From VHBM01 sp052386635 (GTDB lineage Archaea; Thermoproteota; Nitrososphaeria; Nitrososphaerales; Nitrosopumilaceae): DNA of 26,574 nt. Below the pieces are notes generated by a model. The model was given only the letters and a program-made list of their open reading frames with translations, was not told the origin of the DNA and did no database searches. The DNA lies in contig JBQTJY010000146.1 of NCBI GenBank assembly GCA_052386635.1, positions 1-26,574 of the forward strand, written 5' to 3'. The translations under genes and the position numbers were made by a program. Positions 7,071 through 14,619 of the stretch are shown here, piece by piece (position 1 is the first letter of the stretch; the number at the start of each line of letters is the position of its first letter).

Positions 7071-7165
7071 TTTATCAGAGCTTGATATCAAACAGATCGC
7101 ATAGATCATATGCTAAAAATTTTAAAAAACCAAACATTTTACAATCCAATAAATTTCAAGAACAT

Positions 7166-7816
7166 ATGAAGAATTACTATCTTCTTGCAATTCCCGCAGC
7201 AATAGGAATTATTGCTGGAGTTTATCTGTATAACGCATCTTCTGAATCAAAAACTACTGATGAAATCAATCTAACTCCAAGTACTCTAATTGAAAACGGC
7301 TCACCTATTTTAGGCGATGAATCTGCGCCGATAACAATTGTTGAATGGGGTGACTATCAATGTACATTTTGCTACAAATTTCATCATTCAAGCTTTGAGG
7401 TAATCAATTCAGAGTACATACAAACAGGCAAAGTCAAGATGGTGTTCAAAGATTTCCCACTAAATGGTCCTGACTCTGTTTTTGCCGCAGAAGCTGCATA
7501 TTGTGCAGAAGATCAAGGAAAGTATTGGGAATATCATGATATGATATATGATAATTGGGCTGGTGAAAGAACGGGATGGATTACAAGGGATTCATTAAAT
7601 GGTTTTGCCGAGTCTATCAGTCTAGACCTTCAGAAATTTAATTCATGTTTGGTTGAACACAAGTACAAAAACAGAGTGCTAGAGTTGGAAAAGTTTGCAA
7701 ATGGAATTGGAGTCAGAGCCACACCTACATTTTTGATTTTTGATGACAAAAAAGTAATCAAGATTGAGGGAAACCAACCAATTGATGTGTTTAGAAAAGC
7801 TATTGAGGAATTTTAA
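7166..7816 (+). CDS. Membrane-anchored DsbA-like thiol-disulfide oxidoreductase
   Basis: A 216-residue thioredoxin-fold protein. The frame is open from TTG 7043, but ATG 7166 is the better start: it gives a proper N-terminal signal-anchor (MKNYYLLAIPAAIGIIAGVY), and the upstream extension is basic and AT-rich and would overlap the TATA box. The active site is CTFC (Cys66 and Cys69) in WGDYQCTFCYKFHH, and the cis-proline loop is visible in VRATPTFLIF. The helical insertion between them (EAAYCAEDQGKYWEYHDMIY) is typical of the DsbA/BdbD-like thioredoxin_4 family. It should act outside the membrane, forming or exchanging disulfides in exported proteins, of which this window has several with cysteines. 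It is divergent from cbtBA. Confidence 0.88.
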   Translation: MKNYYLLAIPAAIGIIAGVYLYNASSESKTTDEINLTPSTLIENGSPILGDESAPITIVEWGDYQCTFCYKFHHSSFEVINSEYIQTGKVKMVFKDFPLNGPDSVFAAEAAYCAEDQGKYWEYHDMIYDNWAGERTGWITRDSLNGFAESISLDLQKFNSCLVEHKYKNRVLELEKFANGIGVRATPTFLIFDDKKVIKIEGNQPIDVFRKAIEEF

Positions 7817-7978
7817 CCAAAACAAATATTTCAAATTTATTATATTATTTTTAAGTCAACAAAATCTTTTTAGAAATGCTTTATTTCTTTATAATACTAC
7901 GAGCACAAAAAGTAGATTTTTCTGCAAAAAAGAGTGTTTGTAAAAGCTTTTTTGTAAGTGGCAATTTAACAGGTTGTC

Positions 7979-8752
7979 TTGAAATTATTGATTTTAATAA
8001 TCACATTATTTACGTTATTAATAATTCAACCATTGCCATCTTTTGCAAAACAAGTAGAAACTGTAGATGTACCTCCAGGGAATATGCAAAGTTTGGAATT
8101 TGATCTAGTGGCTGGTGAAAATTTTATTGGCTCATTCACTGTTTCTGGCGGATTTGCCAATGACATTAAATTTTGGGTAGCGAATCCTGTAGATAATCAC
8201 ATTATTCTACGACAAAATGTTGCCGGAGAAAAAAGATTTGCATTTACGGCAGATCAAAACGGTCGATATACGTTATTTTTTGATAACTCCTTTGCAAGAG
8301 AAAGATCTAAGAAAATTACATTGACATATGAAATTACGAATCAACAATCAAAACCATTTTTTGGGCTACCTAATATTGGTGGAGGTTGTCTAATCGCTAC
8401 TGCAACTTATGGAACAGAGCTAGCTCCACAAGTTCAGATGTTACGAGAGATTCGTGATAATTCAGTACTTGACACAAAATCAGGTACCGCGTTTATGATT
8501 GTGTTTAACACACTCTACTATTCATTCTCTCCAGCAGTAGCTGATTTAGAAAGACAAAATTCATTATTCAAAAAGGCAGTAAAACTGACAATAACGCCAT
8601 TGATTGTAACACTATCATGGTTACAACATGTTGATGTTGATTCTGAAATAGAGATGCTAGGCTATGGTGTTGGCCTAATATTGTTAAACATTAGCATGTA
8701 CTTTATAGCTCCAACAATTATACTATCAAGATTAAAATCAAAATTTTTGTAA
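7979..8752 (+). CDS. Membrane protein with GOLD-like beta domain and CFI-box
   Basis: A 257-residue protein starting at TTG 7979-7981; no ATG lies before the signal peptide (MKLLILIITLFTLLIIQPLP, cleavage probably after SFA), so the TTG start is required. Residues about 25-120 form a beta-rich domain (VPPGNMQSLEFDL, GSFTVSGG, NGRYTLFFDN) like the emp24/GOLD-type ligand-binding fold. A linker leads to GGGCLIATATYG (about 134-145), the CFI-box motif also seen as C-FIATAAYG in other proteins. That is followed by TELAPQVQMLREIRD and two to three membrane helices. The CFI-box is a recurrent C-terminal module of unknown function, perhaps in envelope anchoring or processing. It stands alone between the DsbA-like gene and prf1. 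Confidence 0.7.
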   Translation: MKLLILIITLFTLLIIQPLPSFAKQVETVDVPPGNMQSLEFDLVAGENFIGSFTVSGGFANDIKFWVANPVDNHIILRQNVAGEKRFAFTADQNGRYTLFFDNSFARERSKKITLTYEITNQQSKPFFGLPNIGGGCLIATATYGTELAPQVQMLREIRDNSVLDTKSGTAFMIVFNTLYYSFSPAVADLERQNSLFKKAVKLTITPLIVTLSWLQHVDVDSEIEMLGYGVGLILLNISMYFIAPTIILSRLKSKFL

Positions 8753-8825
8753 TCTGTAGTATGATGACATTATTACTTTGAATCCCAAACCAAAATTAAT
8801 ATTCAATTATTTAAAATGAGATAAA

Positions 8826-10013
8826 ATGGGAAAAATCGCAATTCAAAAACAAGATTCTGTTAAACTATACAAAATAAGAAAAATCCTAGAGGAATTATCG
8901 CAAAAATCAGGTAGGGGAACAGAACTAGTTAGTCTCTATATTCCACGAGGAAAACAGCTACATGAAGTAATAAACAATTTACGAGAAGAGCAAGGGACTG
9001 CTGATAACATAAAGTCAGATCTTACCAGAACTCATGTGGTAGATTCACTGTCACGAGTAATTCAGAGATTAAAGCTTTACAAAGATACTCCTGAGCGAGG
9101 ATTGGTAATTTTTTGTGGTGCATTACCGCCAGAGAGTGGAGGACCAATTGGCAGCGAAGTCATAAAACTATATGAAATTGATCCACCAAAAGAGCTTACC
9201 ACATTTCTATATCGTTGCGATGATCATTTCCATGTAGATATTCTAAGAGATATGTTAAAGGATGATAACTTAATTGGATTTTTGGCAATTGATACAAAAG
9301 ATACTGGATGGGGATTATTACATGGGGATAAAATCGAAGTGTTAGGTGAAACAGGCTCTGGCGTTGCAGGAAAACACAGACAGGGAGGACAGTCTGCAAA
9401 AAGATTTCAAAAACTTAGAGAGATGGAATTGACATATTATTTTAACAGAGTTGCAGAAACAACAAAAGAGTACTTTATTGATATTTATCCAGTAAAGGGG
9501 CTAATAATTTCAGGACCAGGACCAACAAAGGAGGATTTTATCAATAACAGTTACCTTGACTATAGACTACAAGAGAAAGTCATAGCAACTATAGATTCAT
9601 CTTATTCAGGATCAGAAGGAATCCGTGAAGCCTTTGCCAAAGCAGGAGAAATTTTATCAGATTTTAGAATGGTTGAAGAAAAAAAACTAGTTGATGATTT
9701 ATTCAGACATATTAATTCGCGCACAGGACTGGCTACCTATGGACTAAAAGAAGTCATAAGACTATTGCAAAACAATGTTATTCAAACCTTGATTATTACA
9801 GATGACACAAATCTTTACAGATTAGAGATAAAATGTAAGCGATGCCAAAATATTCAAGAAACTATAATTGAACGACATCAACTGATTCAAAAAAAGACTG
9901 AGCTGTTAAATGCGCCTTGCCCAAGCTGTAAAAGTATGGATTCAGAGGCAACAGAACAAGACATCGTTGACTATCTGGAACTAATTGCAGCTAAAAATGG
10001 TACCAAAATTTAA
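8826..10013 (+). CDS. prf1: Peptide chain release factor aRF1, stopped by an in-frame TAA before its true C terminus
   Basis: Class-I archaeal release factor; reads stop codons in the ribosomal A site and triggers peptidyl-tRNA hydrolysis. The 395-residue frame shows NIKS (61-64), the stop-codon-recognition loop; GGQ (187-189) in KHRQGGQSAKRF, the catalytic loop; and four cysteines (337, 340, 365, 368) of the zinc-bearing minidomain in domain 3. It stops at TAA 10011-10013, but the frame continues for 28 further codons to TAA 10098-10100 and encodes the conserved family C terminus (see the 10014-10100 feature). With glutamate in place of the TAA, one G-to-T change away, the protein would be about 424 residues, normal for the family. 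The short form would lack the last part of domain 3. Causes may be mutation, sequencing error or regulated readthrough. Confidence 0.96.
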   Translation: MGKIAIQKQDSVKLYKIRKILEELSQKSGRGTELVSLYIPRGKQLHEVINNLREEQGTADNIKSDLTRTHVVDSLSRVIQRLKLYKDTPERGLVIFCGALPPESGGPIGSEVIKLYEIDPPKELTTFLYRCDDHFHVDILRDMLKDDNLIGFLAIDTKDTGWGLLHGDKIEVLGETGSGVAGKHRQGGQSAKRFQKLREMELTYYFNRVAETTKEYFIDIYPVKGLIISGPGPTKEDFINNSYLDYRLQEKVIATIDSSYSGSEGIREAFAKAGEILSDFRMVEEKKLVDDLFRHINSRTGLATYGLKEVIRLLQNNVIQTLIITDDTNLYRLEIKCKRCQNIQETIIERHQLIQKKTELLNAPCPSCKSMDSEATEQDIVDYLELIAAKNGTKI

Positions 10014-10100
10014 GTAATATCAGGCAAAGCAGAACATGGCGCTATGATTTCAAGTCTTGGTAAAGTAGCTGCCATTTTACGTTATAACCCCAATCAATAA
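10014..10100 (+). other. prf1: In-frame C-terminal extension of prf1 beyond TAA 10011-10013
   Basis: Translating straight on after the TAA gives 28 residues: VISGKAEHGAMISS then LGKVAAILRYNPNQ, then TAA 10098-10100. The pattern (E)-V-x-S-x(2)-x-E-x-G-x(3)-LG-x-A-A-ILRY is the conserved end of aRF1 and of eRF1 domain 3, where the eukaryotic counterpart reads DKSQEGSQF...GGIGGILRY. There is no frameshift, and the end overlaps the convergent HIT gene by 7 bases, the same tail-to-tail overlap seen elsewhere here. Without it the 80-base gap would hold no gene. That it was part of the gene is near certain; whether it is still translated cannot be told from sequence. Confidence 0.9.
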
Positions 10101-10498
10101 CACATACGAATTTGCCTTGCAAGTTCGCTTAATTCTTCATCTGTTGCAATTCCTCTTTTTGTCCAAATTGTACCTTTGGTTTCATACCGTGGTATGATAT
10201 GAACATGAACATGAGGAATGATTTGTTTTGCAGCACGTCCATTGTTTTGGCCTATACTAAATGCATCTGCATTTGTTGCCTTTAGAATAGCTTTTGCAAT
10301 TTTTGGAATCTTTGCAAATAATTCTCCAACACTGTCTTCTGACATGTCAACAATTTTTTCATAATGTTTTCGTGGCATCACTAAAGAATGTCCTACATCA
10401 ATTGGATATTTATCTAAAAGTGCAACATACTTTTCATCTTCATAGATAAAGTAGCCTGATTTTTTTCCTTCTAATATGTCACAAAAAATACAATTCAA
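10094..10498 (-). CDS. HIT family nucleotide-binding protein
   Basis: A 134-residue histidine-triad protein. The triad HVHVHIIPRY (about residues 95-104) is the catalytic HxHxH motif of nucleoside phosphoramidate or dinucleoside polyphosphate hydrolases. The N terminus has CIFCDI, a zinc-binding pair common in the HINT-like branch, and the family segments YVALLDKYPIDVGHSLVMPR and GQNNGRAAKQIIPH are present. It acts in the cytoplasm on AMP-linked substrates; the exact one is unknown. A TATA box at 10519-10530 lies about 27 bp upstream of ATG 10498. Its stop overlaps the full-length prf1 frame by 7 bases. Confidence 0.9.
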   Translation of the reverse strand: MNCIFCDILEGKKSGYFIYEDEKYVALLDKYPIDVGHSLVMPRKHYEKIVDMSEDSVGELFAKIPKIAKAILKATNADAFSIGQNNGRAAKQIIPHVHVHIIPRYETKGTIWTKRGIATDEELSELARQIRMCY

Positions 10499-10518
10499 TG
10501 TAAGAATTCAATTTCAAT

Positions 10519-10530
10519 ATTTTATTTATT
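10519..10530 (-). promoter_or_regulatory. TATA box of the HIT gene
   Basis: Minus-strand AATAAATAAAAT is centred about 26 bp before ATG 10498. Confidence 0.4.
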
Positions 10531-10580
10531 ATTATGGTATCGATTGAGTTAATTAGGGTACAGATTGAGTTTTTTTATCC

Positions 10581-11174
10581 ATGGGAAAAAAAGCGAAGGA
10601 AAACAAAGATGAGAGAGAAAGTTTTGCAGCAAAACGTGCAAAAGAAAAACGACGAAACACGCTAATTGCTATAGGTGTACTTGCGGGGGTTGCAGCAATT
10701 GTAGGATATTCAGCTTATAATTTTGTTAATTTAGGATCAAGCGGACCTGGCGCACCTCAAGGTGCAGGAACTCTAGGCGATGAGCATGAACATGCATCGC
10801 TTTTAGTGCGAATCTTTGGTGACAAGTTTGATTTTTCAGTCCCAGCCTATCAAATAAAGAGCAGTTGGATACACTTTGAAGGACAAGATGGAGATACGAT
10901 ACACAGACATGCCTCAGGTGTAACTCTAGGATACTTGTTTGATACGTTGAGAATATCACTAACAGATCAGTGTTTTGTATTCCCAGATGGAAGAGAGTTT
11001 TGCACAGACGATGAATATTCATTAAAGTTTTATGTAAACCACAACCAAGTTCCAGACATACGAAATTATGTTTTACAAGAAGATGATAGAATTTTAATTT
11101 CATATGGTAATGAAACGCCAGAACAAATCGAAGCACAGCTTGTTGAGCTTGACTCACAGCAAATTCTGAAATAA
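10581..11174 (+). CDS. Membrane-anchored protein of unknown function with histidine pairs
   Basis: A 197-residue protein. Residues 1-25 are strongly charged and lysine/arginine-rich (cytoplasmic), about 27-49 form one membrane helix, a G/S/P linker follows, and about 65-185 form a soluble domain outside the cell. That domain has DEHEHASLLVRI near its start and DTIHRHASGVTL later, plus two cysteines (QCFVFPDGREFC). Histidine pairs and cysteines suggest possible metal binding or a structural disulfide. The end is acidic. I recognise no named family. It is divergent from the HIT gene and precedes ilvD. ATG 10581 is chosen because it keeps the basic-inside topology. Confidence 0.65.
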   Translation: MGKKAKENKDERESFAAKRAKEKRRNTLIAIGVLAGVAAIVGYSAYNFVNLGSSGPGAPQGAGTLGDEHEHASLLVRIFGDKFDFSVPAYQIKSSWIHFEGQDGDTIHRHASGVTLGYLFDTLRISLTDQCFVFPDGREFCTDDEYSLKFYVNHNQVPDIRNYVLQEDDRILISYGNETPEQIEAQLVELDSQQILK

Positions 11175-11230
11175 TCTTACGTGTAAAGAAACTCTAAATT
11201 ATAGTCAGCTAAAATCAATGTTGCATAAAA

Positions 11231-12904
11231 ATGGAAATTTCTAGCAGGAATGTAGTAGAAGGAACTGCTCGTGCACCACACAGAGCAATGTACAAAGCCA
11301 TGGGCTTGACAGACGATGATCTAAACAAACCTTTCATAGGTGTATGTCATACTGGAAACGAAGCAACTCCATGTAACATTCACTTGGGAAGATTGGCACA
11401 AAAAGCAAAAGAAGGAGTAAGTGCGACAGGTGCAACCCCACGAGAGTTCAGCACCATAGCTGTAAGTGATGGGATAGCCATGGGCCATGAAGGAATGAAA
11501 TCATCTCTAGTTAGCAGAGAGATTATTGCAGATTCTATTGAGCTTATGGTAAGGGCTCATCAGTATGATGGCATTGTTGGAATAGCTGGATGTGACAAAA
11601 GTCTTCCAGGTACAATGATGGCAATGGCAAGATTGAATCTTCCATCAGTTTTTGTTTATGGTGGAACTATATTACCAGGCATGCTTGATGGTAAGGCACT
11701 AACTATACAGGATGTGTATGAGGCAGTTGGTGCATATGATGCAGGACAATTAACACTTGAAGCACTAAAAAATATTGAAAATTATGCATGCCCAAGTGCT
11801 GGCTCGTGTGGTGGAATGTTTACTGCAAATACAATGGCATCAATAAGCGAGGCTTTAGGCATCGCATTGCCAGGAAGTGCTAGCCCTCCAGCAGAAGACA
11901 TGAGGCGAGAAAAGATGTGTTATGATACTGGAGTAGCAGCAGCTAAACTAATAGAGTGGAACATAAAACCTCGAGAGATTCTAACGTTTGAGGCATTTGA
12001 AAACGCAATAACAATGCTAAATACAATTGGTGGCTCTACAAATGCAATTTTGCATTTACTCGCAATATCAAACGAAGCAGGTGTAAAGTTAACTTATGAT
12101 GATTTTGAGAGAATCAGAAAACGAACGCCGCACCTTGCAGATATGAAGCCGGGTGGTGGATATGTAATGATTGATCTTGATAAAATTGGTGGAGTTCCAT
12201 TGTTGTTAAAAATGTTGATGAAAAAAAATGTGATTAATGGAAATGCACTAACTGTAACAGGAAAAACTCTAAAAGAAAATATTGATTCAATGCAGATTCA
12301 GATGCCTGAAAATCAAAAAATTGTTAGATCAATAGATTCACCAATACATAATGTTGGTACTGCGGTAATTTTGCATGGCTCACTTGCACCAGAAGGGGCT
12401 GTAGTAAAAATTGCAGGTGTAAAAATGTCAAAATTTACTGGTAAAGCAAAAGTGTTTGATAGAGAAGAATACGCATTTGATGCTGTTGCAAAAGGTGACA
12501 TTGATGAAGGTGATGTTGTAGTAATTCGTTACGAGGGACCAAAAGGAGGTCCAGGCATGCGTGAGATGTTAGCTGTGACTGCAGCACTTGTAGGACAAGG
12601 ATTAGGAGACAAGGTAGCGTTAGTTACAGATGGACGATTTTCTGGTGCAACAAGAGGTTTAATGATTGGACACGTTTCTCCTGAAGCTTTTGTTGGTGGG
12701 AACATTGCGCTTGTAAAAAATAATGATGAGATAAGAATTGATGTGGAAAAAAATGCTGTTGATTTAATGGTATCAGAAGAGGAGCTTGTAAAACGAAGAA
12801 CCCAATGGACTCAACCAAAACCAAACTATACTAGTGGAGCCTTGGCAAAATATGCATCACTTGTAGGCTCTGCAGCTCAAGGTGCCATTACAAAGCCTAT
12901 CTAA
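11231..12904 (+). CDS. ilvD: Dihydroxy-acid dehydratase
   Basis: A 557-residue IlvD/Edd family enzyme; dehydrates 2,3-dihydroxy-isovalerate and -methylvalerate to the 2-oxo acids of valine and isoleucine synthesis. Iron-sulfur ligands are visible as Cys48 (NEATPCNIHL), Cys121 (IAGCDKSLPG) and Cys193 (PSAGSCGGMF), with the magnesium/lysine site at D80 and K123. The substrate end GGPGMREML and the final TDGRFSGATRG match the family. The length is normal and the frame intact. Being oxygen-sensitive in many relatives, its cluster type would matter in an aerobic nitrifier, but that is not visible here. A weak AT-rich promoter segment (11194-11204) lies about 30 bp upstream. It stands outside the trp operon. 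Confidence 0.97.
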   Translation: MEISSRNVVEGTARAPHRAMYKAMGLTDDDLNKPFIGVCHTGNEATPCNIHLGRLAQKAKEGVSATGATPREFSTIAVSDGIAMGHEGMKSSLVSREIIADSIELMVRAHQYDGIVGIAGCDKSLPGTMMAMARLNLPSVFVYGGTILPGMLDGKALTIQDVYEAVGAYDAGQLTLEALKNIENYACPSAGSCGGMFTANTMASISEALGIALPGSASPPAEDMRREKMCYDTGVAAAKLIEWNIKPREILTFEAFENAITMLNTIGGSTNAILHLLAISNEAGVKLTYDDFERIRKRTPHLADMKPGGGYVMIDLDKIGGVPLLLKMLMKKNVINGNALTVTGKTLKENIDSMQIQMPENQKIVRSIDSPIHNVGTAVILHGSLAPEGAVVKIAGVKMSKFTGKAKVFDREEYAFDAVAKGDIDEGDVVVIRYEGPKGGPGMREMLAVTAALVGQGLGDKVALVTDGRFSGATRGLMIGHVSPEAFVGGNIALVKNNDEIRIDVEKNAVDLMVSEEELVKRRTQWTQPKPNYTSGALAKYASLVGSAAQGAITKPI

Positions 12905-12915
12905 TTACTCATTTT

Positions 12916-13131
12916 TTACTTGGCTGATCTAGGATAATGAAAGTCGCAGAAAAATAATGTTCCATGATGAGTGGTTTTTGCAGTCAAGCTAAAACCATCC
13001 TCAAGCCCTTTTCCACATACATTACAATTTGTTTGCAAAACCGTTGTTTTCAACTGTGGTTTTTTAGCGCCAAAATTCAGATCATTGTGTAGAAGTCGTT
13101 GTCTTTTTTTCATTGTAATCTGTTGGCTCAT
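12916..13131 (-). CDS. Small zinc-finger-like protein
   Basis: A 71-residue protein with CNVCGKGLEDG in the middle and FFCDFHYPR near the end, a CxxC...CxxH arrangement that could hold one zinc. The N-terminal half is basic (MKKRQRLL). No known family is recognised. ATG 13129-13131 has a good TATA box (13152-13162) about 26 bp upstream, and the gene converges on ilvD with only 11 bases between the two stops. It is divergent from trpE and shares its upstream region, which carries palindromes. A role in nucleic-acid or protein binding is possible, but unproven. Confidence 0.65.
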   Translation of the reverse strand: MSQQITMKKRQRLLHNDLNFGAKKPQLKTTVLQTNCNVCGKGLEDGFSLTAKTTHHGTLFFCDFHYPRSAK

Positions 13132-13151
13132 AACTATAGATCGGCATCATT

Positions 13152-13162
13152 GCTTATAAAGG
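13152..13162 (-). promoter_or_regulatory. TATA box of the zinc-finger-like gene
   Basis: Minus-strand CCTTTATAAGC is centred about 26 bp before ATG 13131, implying a leaderless transcript. The 13159-13173 palindrome overlaps its upstream edge. Confidence 0.5.
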
Positions 13163-13180
13163 TACCGTACCTTACCGTAA
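13159..13180. promoter_or_regulatory. Overlapping palindromes in the divergent zinc-finger/trpE promoter region
   Basis: AAGGTAC-C-GTACCTT (13159-13173) is a 7-bp inverted repeat with a one-base centre. TTAC-C-GTAA (13172-13180) follows and repeats the TACCGTA core. They overlap the minus-strand TATA/BRE region and lie about 55-75 bp before the trpE TATA box, so a regulator bound here could affect either gene. Confidence 0.4.
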
Positions 13181-13211
13181 TTAATAGCCAAAATTTGAGT
13201 GTGAAGTGTCT

Positions 13212-13240
13212 TTTTGAGGAGGTTTCAAAATTTTAAATAT
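13212..13240 (+). promoter_or_regulatory. trp operon promoter with adjacent inverted repeat
   Basis: TATA box TTTTAAATAT (13231-13240) is centred about 31 bp before GTG 13267. Directly before it lies TTTTGA (13212-13217)-N7-TCAAAA (13225-13230), an inverted repeat over the BRE position that could bind a regulator of the operon. Confidence 0.45.
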
Positions 13241-13266
13241 GGTGCACAAGTCCTGTTCTGGCATGG

Positions 13267-14619
13267 GTGGCCCTATTTGGACTATCAAACCTTAAAGTAA
13301 TACCCCTAGAGGTAACTGGCAGCCAATTTGAGATATATAACAAAATTTCTCGAAATTACTCGCATTCATTTCTTTTTGAATCATTAACAGGACCTGAAGA
13401 ACTTGCAGAAACATCACTTATTGGGTTTGATCCATCCACTATCATAAAGGGTTATCATGATAAAGTTACAATCGAATCAAAAGATGGCAAAATAGAAACA
13501 ATTCAAACCGATGATCCATTAAAAATTCTAAAACAAAAAATGGGAAAAATTTCAGAACAGTCTTACCGCTATCTTGGCGGAGCAGTTGGTGTAATCAATT
13601 ATGACGCAATAAGATTATGGGAAAAGATTCCACAATCTCATAAAGTTGATGAGCCATTAATGGAGTTTGGAATATACACTGATGGTATTTTGTATGATAA
13701 TAAAGAAAAAAAATCACTCTACTTTTATTATGATAAAAATAGAGTTGATCAAATCAAGATTTCAGATACCTCGTTTGAACAATTTAAAATTTCAGACATT
13801 AAGGTAAATCTTGATAGCAAGGGTTTTACAGATATAGTCAACAAGACAAAAAAATACATCTATGATGGAGATATATTTCAAGGAGTATTATCAAGACGAT
13901 TTAGTTTTGAAGCGTCAGGGGATCATCTCAAGGTGTACAAGCTGTTACGAGCCCTAAATCCATCACCATATCTGTACCATATGAAAATGAAAAATAGAAT
14001 AATCATTGGTTCTAGCCCTGAAATGCTAATTAGAGTAACAGGAAATATTGTAGAAACATTTCCAATTGCAGGTACAAGAAAAATAACAGACGATGAATCA
14101 AGAAATGAGCAGCTAAGACAAGAACTGCTCAATGATGAAAAAGAAATTGCCGAACATACTATGCTTGTAGATCTTGGGAGAAATGACATTGGTCGAGTAT
14201 GCAAATTTGGCTCTGTACATGTAAAGGAGTTAATGGAAATCAAGCGATTTAGCCATGTACAACACATGGTAACTCATGTCGTAGGGGAACTAGATGAAAA
14301 ATTTGACATGTTTGATGCGTTCAAGGCTGTTTTTCCAGCAGGAACCGTATCAGGTGCACCAAAGGTAAGGGCAATGGAGATAATTGATGAGTTAGAACCA
14401 GAATCAAGAGGCCCATATGCTGGAGCAGTTGGCTATTTTTCATTTAATGGATGCTGTGATTTTGCAATTGCGATAAGAAGCATATTTTTTGATGGTAAGA
14501 AAGGTTTTGTTCAAGCAGGAGCTGGAATTGTAACTGATTCTGTTGCTGAAAATGAAATTAAAGAAACAGAACACAAAGCAGAGGCAATGTTAGCTGCATT
14601 AAGAGAGGCTGCAAAATGA
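13267..14619 (+). CDS. trpE: Anthranilate synthase component I
   Basis: A 450-residue chorismate-using enzyme; with TrpG it converts chorismate and glutamine to anthranilate, the first step of tryptophan synthesis. The start is GTG 13267, since no in-frame ATG precedes the conserved N terminus and the TATA box (13231-13240) places transcription near 13262-13267, so the message is nearly leaderless. The inhibitor-site segment FLFESLTGPEE is visible near the N terminus, suggesting feedback control by tryptophan. The catalytic region shows GDIFQGVLSRRF, SSPEMLIR, PIAGTRK, LGRNDIGRV, SHVQHMVTHV and VFPAGTVSGAPK. The trpG start overlaps the stop by four bases (ATGA). Confidence 0.97.
   Translation: MALFGLSNLKVIPLEVTGSQFEIYNKISRNYSHSFLFESLTGPEELAETSLIGFDPSTIIKGYHDKVTIESKDGKIETIQTDDPLKILKQKMGKISEQSYRYLGGAVGVINYDAIRLWEKIPQSHKVDEPLMEFGIYTDGILYDNKEKKSLYFYYDKNRVDQIKISDTSFEQFKISDIKVNLDSKGFTDIVNKTKKYIYDGDIFQGVLSRRFSFEASGDHLKVYKLLRALNPSPYLYHMKMKNRIIIGSSPEMLIRVTGNIVETFPIAGTRKITDDESRNEQLRQELLNDEKEIAEHTMLVDLGRNDIGRVCKFGSVHVKELMEIKRFSHVQHMVTHVVGELDEKFDMFDAFKAVFPAGTVSGAPKVRAMEIIDELEPESRGPYAGAVGYFSFNGCCDFAIAIRSIFFDGKKGFVQAGAGIVTDSVAENEIKETEHKAEAMLAALREAAK

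Noticed and set aside
6049..7160. Cobalamin riboswitch upstream of cbtBA
   Set aside because: The TATA box places the transcript start at or next to the cbtB ATG, leaving no leader to form one.
7043..7165. Open frame upstream of the DsbA-like protein (TTG start at 7043) adding 41 residues
   Set aside because: It runs over the TATA box and the palindrome, has no coding character, and would bury the signal-anchor; ATG 7166 is preferred.
7876..8103. Plus-strand frame of 75 codons overlapping the GOLD-like gene
   Set aside because: It has no domain or signal and is out of frame with the clear signal-peptide protein that starts at 7979.
10184..10197. Palindrome CATACCGTGGTATG
   Set aside because: It lies inside the HIT coding region far from a promoter and is probably chance plus codon use.
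13239..13295. Classical trp attenuator leader peptide
   Set aside because: Only one Trp codon, no terminator/antiterminator stems, and the TATA position makes most of it untranscribed; kept only as a low-interest note.
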